Origin: Adineta steineri
Taxonomy: Eukaryota; Rotifera; Eurotatoria; Adinetida; Adinetidae
Length of the DNA: 64,000 nucleotides
Assembly: GCA_905250115.1 (NCBI GenBank)
Contig: CAJNOI010000016.1
Span: 551,980 to 615,979 of the forward strand
Reading direction: 5' to 3'
In this document: positions 55,657 to 64,000 of the stretch, in pieces
Layout of the letters: the number at the start of each line of letters is the position of its first letter
How positions within the stretch are numbered: position 1 is the first letter of the stretch
The notes under the pieces: model-generated
What the model was told of the DNA's origin: nothing
Database searches by the model: none
Seen by the model: only the letters and a program-made list of their open reading frames with translations
Made by a program: the position numbers and the translations under genes

Positions 55657-58600
55657 TCAAAGAATTCTCAACGAATTGTCATCAATATATGAATCAATAT
55701 CCGTTCCACCATGTCGAATAAAATTCATTCTGTACTGTATACGGCGAGTGCCTACTGGAAGACTTATTGTACTGGAATATAAACACCAACCTGGATTAGT
55801 TCCACAAATTTGTGGACCAGAATCTGCAGCGCTGCTCAAAGTGGCATTCGTAGCTGATCGAAAAGTAACAACCACTTGAGCAGCATCAGTCGAAAGAAAA
55901 AAGTTATAATAGTTCTGATAATAAAATATAATTTCTACGTGTAACGTTCCTGAATCAAGTTGAGCAGCACCAAAGTTCTGTGTGCCACCAAGTAACTCAA
56001 CATTTTGATAAAGACCTGCCGATGATCCACCAGCACCAAAACCACCAGCAAACATTCCACTACCTGATCGTGGATTATAACCGCTATTGATCGTGCCACC
56101 CGTATCTTGGATAGCAGTAGCCGGACCACTCTGAGTCCAACCAGAGAGAACAGATTCTGCGCCTGGATTTACTAATAAATTAGGTGGAACCATCGTAGTT
56201 GTAGCTAGAACAACAGAAGTCAATATTTCATATTATACTTATACAAATAAATGTTCAGATTATTAAATCTTTACTTGTTGTTCCTATAAATAGAAAAGAA
56301 ATGGTATGCAAAATTTCTGTAAAAACTAATCTCTATAGATATATACTAGTTGTACTTGTTGTACTTGTTGTACGGGTTGTAGTAGTTACTGACGTCGATG
56401 AAGTTGCTAAATATTGACAAATGGATATAGAGAACTTTTTAAGCAAGAAAATCAAGTGTACTGGACACAAAACTCACATGTTGTTCTACTTGTTGTACTA
56501 CTTGTTGCTGAAAAGAAAATTGAAGTTTTAAATACAATAATAAACATTTCTAAAACTTAATAATATTACTAGTGGTAGTACTGCTTGTTGAACTCGCCGA
56601 AGAAGAAGTTGCTAAAACATTTGATAATATATAGTCCTTACAAATATTATAGTTCATTAAAATCCTACATGTTGTTGACTGTGTAGTAGTAGTGGCTGTT
56701 GATGTTGTTGATGTTGTGGTGGCTGTTGATGTTGTGGAGGTTGTTGATTCCGTAGTGGTCGTAGTAGTTGTTGTTGATGTGGTCGACTCTGTAGTAGTAG
56801 TAGTAGTTGTCGACGTTGTCGTTTCCGTAGTGGTGGTAGTACCTGTTGTCGAGGTTGTTGACTCTGTAGCAGTGGTAGTGGTTGTTGATGTCGTCGATGT
56901 TGTTGACTCTGTGGTAGTAGTGGTGGTCGTGGTAGTAGTAGTGTCTGTTGATGTAGTTGACGTTGTTGACTCTGTCGTGGTGGTGGTAGAAGTGGTGGTT
57001 GTTGATNNNNNNNNNNGGTCGAGGTTGTTGACTCCGTAGTGGTCGTAGTAGTGGTTGTTGATGCAGTTGACACCGTTGACTGTGTCGTAGTGGTGGTGGT
57101 GGTGGCTGTTGATGTTGTCGAGGTCGTTGACTCTGTAGTGCTTGTAATAGTACCAGTTGATGTAGTTGTGGTTGTTGGCTGTGTAATAGTAGTGGTGACT
57201 GTTGATGCTGTTAACTGTGTAGTGGTGAGCATTGATGTTGTCGATGTTGTTGAGTCGGTGGTCGTCGTAGTAGTAGCATTTGACGATATTGTGGTTATAA
57301 ACTGTGTGGTAGTCGTAATGGTTGTTGATATTGTCGGTGTGGCAGTCGTCATTGCACTACTCATTGTAGAAGTTGTTGCTAAAGTTGTTGGTAAAACAAA
57401 AATCTATTTTGAAGCTTAAAGTTTTCACAGAAATATCATCTTACATGTCGAGAATGATAGGTCTAGAATTGAAAATAGTAAATCTTGAGAAGATATTCAA
57501 AGATAGCAATCTTACTTGTCACAGTTGAAGTTGTTGATGTCAATGCTAGAACAGAATACATGAATAAAATAGATGAAATTATACTAATCAAGGAAAAACT
57601 AATGGAAGGGTGAAGCATAAAAAGTACTAAAGAGAAGACAGATTAATATTCAGGTAGATGAAGACTTAAGATGAAAATAATTTGTTGATTAAAAATGTAT
57701 AGATGGAACTTGTACTTCTTTTACCGCTATTGCTAGACCTAATTGTATTTGTTTTAGGTAAGGAAAATTTTAGAAGGTTTCAAAAATAATTTGATTTAAT
57801 ATTAAAATTTGTGATCGATGTTGTTCAAATCAATACGATCAGTAAAAAACGATTAAAAAAATATTAATATTTTCTGACCTTCACTAATCTTATAAATTAC
57901 AAGTGCTATTGTAAAACTGAATAGTATAGGTACTACAAATATAGGGAATGTATACTTTCAAAGAAGAAAAGCAATGAAGTTTGTCTTGGAAATATTACTG
58001 ATAGATTATCTTTACTAATATGGAATACAATACCACTAATAACAATAAATAATTAAATTAAAATAAGATAGATTTTACCTGTTGTAGATGACGATGAAAC
58101 ATTCGTCACCATGAATACTTGAATACAAAAATAAAATATAATATGAGAATAAATGATTTTGAATTTAACAAACCAGTTGTACTGGACGTTGTATTGATCA
58201 GAGTAGCTAAAAGTTAAAGATTTATAAACTATTTAGATGAATTTTTCTTCTTTTCTAACCTGTTACAAATAGCGGCGCAGAATTGGTTGCTATTTCATTC
58301 TGATTCATTTTCACTACCATTGGCACTCCAACAGCGACACCTAATATGATACCAGTTATGGTAGCAGCTAACGCTGTCAAAATAATCTTCTTCATTCTAT
58401 TGTTAAGACGTTGTCTAAATCTATATAAATAATTGAAAACTATTATTCGCGAGTTAACTTTTATAAAGTGTGTATTATTCTCAAAAAACAAATAGTTTTT
58501 TTCTGAAAAGAAGATTCTACATTGAATTGTCATAATCAGTTTAGATGACTTAAAAAACATACCTGTTTCTACTTGGAATTGATTCAAGTTGATCCAAATT

Positions 58601-58716
58601 CGAATGAATTTGGCGTAGATGGACTTTCTATAAGTTTATATTAATTTTTTTTATATCAGTAAATATCACATATAAATACATACATCTTTCGATACTGAAT
58701 TCTTGCCAGGCGCCAT
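55657..58716 (-). CDS. Type II membrane protein with mucin-like Thr/Ser stalk and C-terminal beta-sandwich-like domain
   Basis: Starts at the minus-strand ATG 58716-58714 (MAPGKNSVSKD), 6 nt after an acceptor at 58723. Exon 2 encodes VHLRQIHSNLDQLESIPS, and the next exon a membrane anchor (IILTALAATITGIILGVAVG) with a short basic cytosolic side, so the C terminus is outside. Then follow many tiny exons of the form A-T-x-S/T-rich (near 58190, 58100, 57530, 56610, 56480, 56370) and a large Thr/Ser repeat exon at about 56660-57370 that is interrupted by 10 N. The last exon (to 55657) encodes a globular domain beginning PPNLLVNPGAESVLSGWTQS and ending DSYIDDNSLRIL, resembling secreted carbohydrate-binding-like jelly-roll modules. 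The stalk is probably heavily O-glycosylated. Exact exon chaining is uncertain. Confidence 0.65.
56660..57370 (-). repeat. Thr/Ser-coding minisatellite
   Basis: Degenerate tandem units of the TTESTTSTTSTTTT type on the minus strand. The antisense plus-strand frames are Val/Asp-rich only because they mirror ACN and TCN codons. Confidence 0.85.
57007..57016. other. 10-N assembly gap within the mucin repeat
   Basis: Ten Ns sit inside the repeat. The Thr/Ser frame on one side is out of register with that on the other if the gap is taken as 10 nt, so the gap length is not real. Confidence 0.95.
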
Positions 58717-60429
58717 CCTATCCTAAAAAAAAAGTCAATGAATCGTCTTCGTAGATATGATAGTTGATTATTTTTAAAAAATGCACTTAGAAATTAATTT
58801 CTCTCTTCTTATATTATAAACAGTCACAAAAATGTATTGTGGTACCTTTTTATGTATAACTTATACAGTAAAGAAAAGATACCTACCATAGAAATGCAAT
58901 GCTATTTTAACAATTAATGACTATGCAAACATTCATTTTTGTTAAAAAAATAACAATAATTGAATAATACTATAAAAACTAACATTTTAAGAACAATGTT
59001 ACATCAGCTTCTTTGACTCATTTTTATATTAGTTTTTTTTTCTTTAAAATGTCAATAAATTAAGTAGCAAAGGTAATCTGTCTTTACTCAATTACTACTA
59101 ATGATTCAAATGTGAAGCATTTTTAACTTTGCTTTACATCTATTCGATTAGTATAAATGAAATGCTACTAGTGCCTAGATTTTATCGCTAAGAAAACAAA
59201 ACACTATAGAATAACTTGTACAAATAAGAAAATTGTCTTTTTTTATGGAGCATACCCGAAAATATTCTAATCATTCGAAATACATGTCGCACTACAAAAA
59301 CGTATTTCGTCGATCTCTTTTAAAAGCTTCAGTTTGAGACTTTTGTCTTGTACTTTGATGTGGCCCGTCATTTCTTTAATGCTAAATGCACACAACCTGC
59401 TAACCGATGACCCACTTTAAATAAGAGAACTTTGCACTTCATATTTTAATCCCTAAATACATTGTATTACAAAAACAAACTACATCGGAAGATGAAGCAT
59501 GAAAAGTTCTATAGTTTACATATGACAACTTATTTTACAGTTGTATTTATTTATTTTGAAAATCGACAAAATTCTGAGCACTCAAATTTTAACGCTGCAA
59601 AAATAATATTTTTTAGTGAAAAACAAATTCGTTTTTTCCTGATTTTATCTTTGCTTTACCTGATATCTTCTATTAAACAGAAAATAAAATATACTCCAAA
59701 ATACAGCGTGAAAAGCTACACAATTTATACAGGACAACTTATTTTACAGTTGTATTTATTTATTTTAAAAATCGACAAAATTCTGAATGATCAAATTTCT
59801 GTATTTTTCGTATGCGACGAATACGTTTTTTTCTTATTTATCACCTGATACGTCTTATTTAATAAGAAACAGTTTATATTGCATATGCAGTTTTTGTTAT
59901 TAAGAAAAAACAAAATTCTAGACGAGTATAATTTTCTAGGGTGCAAAAATTCTACACAACCGAATACTTCCTTTTTTCGTATTTCATTCTTTTATCACCT
60001 GATATGTTTTTTTCTAATATAGCCAGGCGAAAACAGTTTTGTAGTGCCTCATATATTATTTTATATGTATTAAATGAAGCTACAATTTCTTAGGTGTGTA
60101 AACTTTCATTAGAGCATGAATTATTTAGTCTTTTACTAAAAATAAAACCAATATTATATTTCTTCGAAAGATTTTTCTTCTCAAGTCATTGATTAAACAT
60201 TCAAAATAATACCATTCAACATTTCATGTCTTAAATGAATTTTGTATTCCATTTCATATCGATAAAAGATTGTAAAAATCATCAAATGACCATCATAATT
60301 CTTTTTCTATATATAACAATTACACTAGGACATAAAAATGTATAAAGCGTTACTTAGGTACTGACATAGATATAGAGCAATTCGTACGAACAAAAAAAAC
60401 TATATAATTATATACATATATATATATAC
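58717..60429. other. Intergenic, with an inverted-repeat-bounded tandem repeat
   Basis: No gene recognised. Contains the element described at 59289-60047; the rest is plain AT-rich DNA. Confidence 0.5.
59289..60047. repeat. Inverted-repeat-bounded block with internal tandem duplication
   Basis: The ends GCACTACAAAA (59289 onward) and TTTTGTAGTGC (ending 60047) form an imperfect inverted repeat of about 21 bp. Inside, a 54-nt segment at 59524-59577 recurs with one change noted at 59733-59786 (period 209), and a shorter diverged third copy begins near 59905. It could be a non-autonomous DNA element with internal duplication. No target-site duplication was found and no protein is encoded; open frames across it are accidental. 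Confidence 0.4.
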
Positions 60430-61082
60430 TCAAGATGTTTCTAGTTCATCTTCTTCGTATGCTTCAAGTCCATACATTTTAAGTTGATCAAGAAAATCAG
60501 TTGTTGTCCAATTATTAATTAAATTTTGATCATTTAAAAGACGATAAATATTAGCTATTTGTTGCTTTTGTATTTCTTCTTCAGAACCTTCAATTGTATC
60601 AATTAATATATCATCTGTTGATTGTTCATTATTGTCTTCATTTTCATTATTTTCATCGTTATTTTCTTCTATATAAACCTCAATTTCTGATAATGATTCA
60701 TCATTATTAATATTATTCGATTCATCTGTTGTTGTTATTATCATTGGTAATGATGATGTATTCGATGAATCTGTTGTTGATGGTATCATAATCGACTCAT
60801 CAGATTGATTATTATCATGAGTGACATATGAACATGTAGTATCGTCTAGTGACATTTCTTCACGACTTAATGTATATTTATAAAAGGCTGATGCAAGAAT
60901 TGCACAAAGAAATGAGACAAAAACGACAACAGCACTAAATCCCGAACTAACACAAAAATTTATTACAGCACACCTAAAATTTTACAAAATAAATGAATAG
61001 GACAAAAAATTTTGATTTTATATTTTAATACATACGATGCTGCCCAAACAAATTCACCAAGAGCAGTTATAATAAGATCCAT
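60430..61082 (-). CDS. Small single-pass membrane protein with long acidic tail, unrecognised
   Basis: Two minus-strand exons. The first starts at ATG 61082-61080 (MDLIITALGEFVWAAS) and uses donor GTATGT. A roughly 60-nt intron ends in TTTTAG, and the second exon continues in frame with CAVINFCVSSGFSAVVVFVS and FLCAILASAFYKYTLS, one long hydrophobic stretch forming one or two membrane spans. It then runs through a Ser/Asn/Asp/Glu-rich tail to the stop at 60432-60430. The tail contains several acidic clusters (ENNDENNENEDNNE) and ends with a small helical-looking region (NWTTTDFLDQLKMYGLEAYE). About 197 residues. I do not recognise the family. Confidence 0.6.
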
Positions 61083-64000
61083 TATTATAGTCTTGCTGTT
61101 GATAATTATAATTATCCATGTTTATAATCAATTACGAAAAATACTAGGAGGAATTACTTTATTATCTTTTATGGTAAAACTAGACGATTATATACGTTGT
61201 ATTTAAAGAGAAAAAACAATTTTCATATGAAATTCATGCAGAAATAAATGAATAGTTAGTTCATTTAATAAAAGCAATAAGATGTTTTGCAAAGTAACTG
61301 TAAGGTGATGGTCTATACGAATGAACGATAGTATTCTATGCTTATACTCTTCTCTCTTTTTTTCCTTCTCTTTTTCCCTATGTAAAAACTCGTCGCCTCG
61401 AGTTACTCTCCTTGTGTCTTTACATTCCATGGTGAAGCATGCAATCGGGATTGAGTTTTCTTTGTACTTGTTAGAGTAATAGTACGACAATATGACAAGA
61501 AAAAGAAGAAAAAAGAGAACGAAGAGAAAAAGCATAACGCTGTTCGTAATATCGTTCTCGCCACAGTCTCTTCCTTTCTCTGAACACAATTACTCTGCTT
61601 ACCTGATGTTCAGTGCTTTGTCGTGTAACCTTTTTCTATTCTATAACTTAGAATCAAGAATAATATTTTCAATATTTCATGTATTTCTTATAGAATTCGA
61701 AAGTAACACAAATCTTATTTTTTTCCTTTTACGAAAAAACGACATTTTCCTTTTTTGCAAGAAATGAGCAATAAATATTCTGTAAATTAAAAGGATAAGA
61801 GCTTGATTGTCTTTCTTTCCATTTCGCCTATTCAACAAATCAGATTGGCTGCCGACCAAACTAAAACTCAATTACGTAGAAAAATGCCGTTCTTTTTTTC
61901 TTCTTATTCTCGCACAATGTCTCGCTTTTTTCTTACTGTCGATTGTAAATCATCTGGCATACGACTAGTCTAGATGAAGCAATTTTTTTTTCTTGTTTCT
62001 GTTTTTTTACTTGTATAATTTTTCTATCTAACAAATGATTATTCTATAGTTGTACAGAAATGCAGTTAGTTTGTATGTGTAATAGTATGATTGAAAAGTT
62101 TGTTAATGTAAATAATGAAGTGCTATTGTATTCTGATTTTTTATCACGATCAGATACACATGCATTCGTGCTTAAGAGTAAATTTCCGTTCGAACTACTG
62201 TACCGATCTTCCTGTTCATTTAATGACTTGAATTTGAAATATATTCATCTAAGTGAAAAGTATTAACGAAGAGTTAATGCATTTGATAATTGATTTTATC
62301 AGTACAAAATAGGTCAAAAATATAATTGAAATATTTAGAAAAAAAAAGGACACAACATAACAATCGTAATCAATTTGTTTTATTATCACAAATTTTATCT
62401 ATATATTCTTTATCAAGATTAAGTTTACGTTATCAATGAAGTAGAAAAACTACAATCATAACATCGTTAAATTATTCAATACCAATAAATGAATCGCACA
62501 TATTCTGATTGATTCATAGTCAGAAGAAATTGTAAATATTTGGTTTAATTTAGCTATTGTCTTACTGTTAAGACAGATGTTTCAAATTAAAATGTAGTTT
62601 TTTATTCATAATTACAATATCATTTGTTTATAGTGTACGATGAAAAATGTTGTGTTAATAATATAACAATATACTGAAATTGGAAGATGATTAAAATTAT
62701 TTTGAATAATATATGAATTTGATATAATACTCAATGTAATATTATAAATAACTAAGCGTTGTTATAATAAATTTACCAATTAGATAGAAATATAATTGAT
62801 AATTATATATCGTATTTGATGCAAATAAAAAATGAAAAGAAATATAGTATTTATCATAAATAATAATTAAGCAACAGTATCAAGCATGAGAGAGCAAAAC
62901 TATTTTTATTAGTAAAAGTTATTTTTGATTTAGATAAATATGCATTATATACAAAACATGTGTTGATCGTTCTTTATACAAGAATACTGTCAATATTGTT
63001 TATATAAGTAATAATCTTCTAGCTTATAGATATTATTACATCGAACAAATAAAGAGAAGTCGATAATGATATAAAAATATCTCTAGTATTATCGTAAAGT
63101 ATTCATAAAAGCGAGTTCTTTTTTTATCAAATCTGTATGATTCCAACTATTATTTTTTTCACATGTATATGATAAATCCTAAGAAATTACATAAAAGGCA
63201 TATTTTCTGAGAGACGAACAGAATAGTGCTTCTGTCTATAATAAATAATTTTCTAGTTGAATTGGAAATAAAATATGTTAAAAAAGAATCATCAAGTATT
63301 ATTAACATTAGATTCCGAGGCATCATCATTGGTATATTAGATAATGAATTCATTTCCTATTTTAAATGGAATCCATCTGTATTAAAATAACCTCACATCA
63401 CTTGAAAAATGAATGACAACGGTATTTCCTGAAACATTAAAGAAATGGAAATTGTTTTTGAACATTTTCGATATTTAAGTCTTTAAGTATCAAGTTTTCT
63501 TTTAATCGAAAAGAACACTTTTCAATCTTTTAAACAAAATGGCACTTTACAAGTGAAACACTCGATGCTGGATCAAAAATCTGCTTTCTTGGTGCTACAA
63601 TAAATACATTTTTGTTTTTTTCCTTTCACAGATCAATACATTTCATTGTCAAACTTATCAGGACAGTTTTTGGTGATGTTAGTTTAGACTTCTTTTGCAG
63701 AAGGAGATCTTCCATAAAATATTCGTTCACTATCGGAGCAGTGAGACTTCGCCATTGGAATCATTTAGTTCAAGTATGTTAACTTGTCTTGAGCTAACTA
63801 ATTTCAAGAAATGATTGAATTGAAAATAGATGCATTTAGAAAATAAATAGACAAGCGCAGCCAGTTCCTTTTAGACCTACGATCGAGAGTGTAATCTTTT
63901 ACCGCTTTCGGACAGTCAATTATAATACGTTAACCATTTTTCAAACGATGAAAACTCGGAAGGATGGGTGTGTATATTCTTCTCATTCATTACTCACACT
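61083..64000. other. Gene-free right end
   Basis: Nearly 3 kb without a credible exon. Short open frames at 61492-61767, 62060-62266 and 63159-63353 lack homology, acceptor/donor support and typical codon use. No tRNA-like A/B-box pair was seen. Confidence 0.5.

Noticed and set aside
56692..57419. Val/Asp-rich plus-strand ORFs
   Set aside because: Exact antisense shadows of the Thr/Ser codons of the mucin repeat.
59462..59848. 128-codon ORF
   Set aside because: Runs through both copies of the tandem duplication, so its internal similarity is DNA-level and the composition is not protein-like.
61083..64000. Search for tRNA or snRNA genes in the right-hand spacer
   Set aside because: No paired A-box and B-box, no cloverleaf, no recognisable Sm or snRNA sequence by eye.
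1..64000. CRISPR array, prokaryotic operon or phage content
   Set aside because: Short GT..AG introns throughout and animal gene families; no regularly spaced repeats of CRISPR type.
1..64000. Telomeric repeat arrays, an rRNA gene or an autonomous transposon
   Set aside because: No tandem short G/T telomere units, no rRNA sequence and no transposase or reverse transcriptase domain recognised in any frame.

Overview
The window reads as nuclear DNA of a small, intron-rich animal, most likely a bdelloid rotifer. Reasons: very AT-rich sequence; genes cut by many GT..AG introns of about 45-60 nt; a VCBS/FG-GAP repeat gene and a mucin-stalk membrane protein of kinds I associate with bdelloid gene sets; and a T-rich AG acceptor just upstream of the first ATG in about nine genes, as expected if mRNAs receive a trans-spliced leader. 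The genus cannot be fixed from sequence alone.

Layout. 1-4.6 kb: 3' tail of an unknown gene, a two-exon tetraspanin (+), a VCBS/FG-GAP protein (-) cut by a 100-N gap, and an acidic ORF fragment. 4.6-13.4 kb: complete multidomain acetyl-CoA carboxylase (+). 13.7-15.4 kb: lipase maturation factor (+), convergent with a secreted endoglycoceramidase (15.7-17.5 kb, -). 17.7-18.9 kb: a possible ADA2-like remnant and a palindromic non-autonomous repeat element. 19.1-20.1 kb: two-PDZ protein (+). 22.4-28.7 kb: Mediator subunit MED14 (+). 29.2-31.3 kb: an unrecognised, probably decayed gene and RRP36 (+). 31.6-33.2 kb: sorbitol dehydrogenase (-), divergent from ribosomal protein eL19 (33.8-35.0 kb, +). 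35.0-43.3 kb: about 8 kb without recognisable genes. 43.3-54.6 kb: a nine-PDZ scaffold locus (+). 55.7-58.7 kb: type II membrane mucin (-) with a 10-N gap. 60.4-61.1 kb: small acidic-tailed membrane protein (-). The last 3 kb shows no gene.

The genes do not form one pathway. ACC, the lipase maturation factor and endoglycoceramidase all touch lipid metabolism, but adjacency in an animal genome is not evidence of co-function.

The most unusual locus is the nine-PDZ gene. Its inter-module introns are phase 1, two full PDZ exons end in their own stop codons, and an 850-nt interval between two PDZ exons holds a candidate 12-nt microexon and two candidate tiny terminal exons, all in compatible phase. 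This predicts scaffold isoforms with different PDZ numbers and different C-terminal tails. A separate gene 24 kb upstream is a paralog of exactly the PDZ4-PDZ5 part and ends at the corresponding place.
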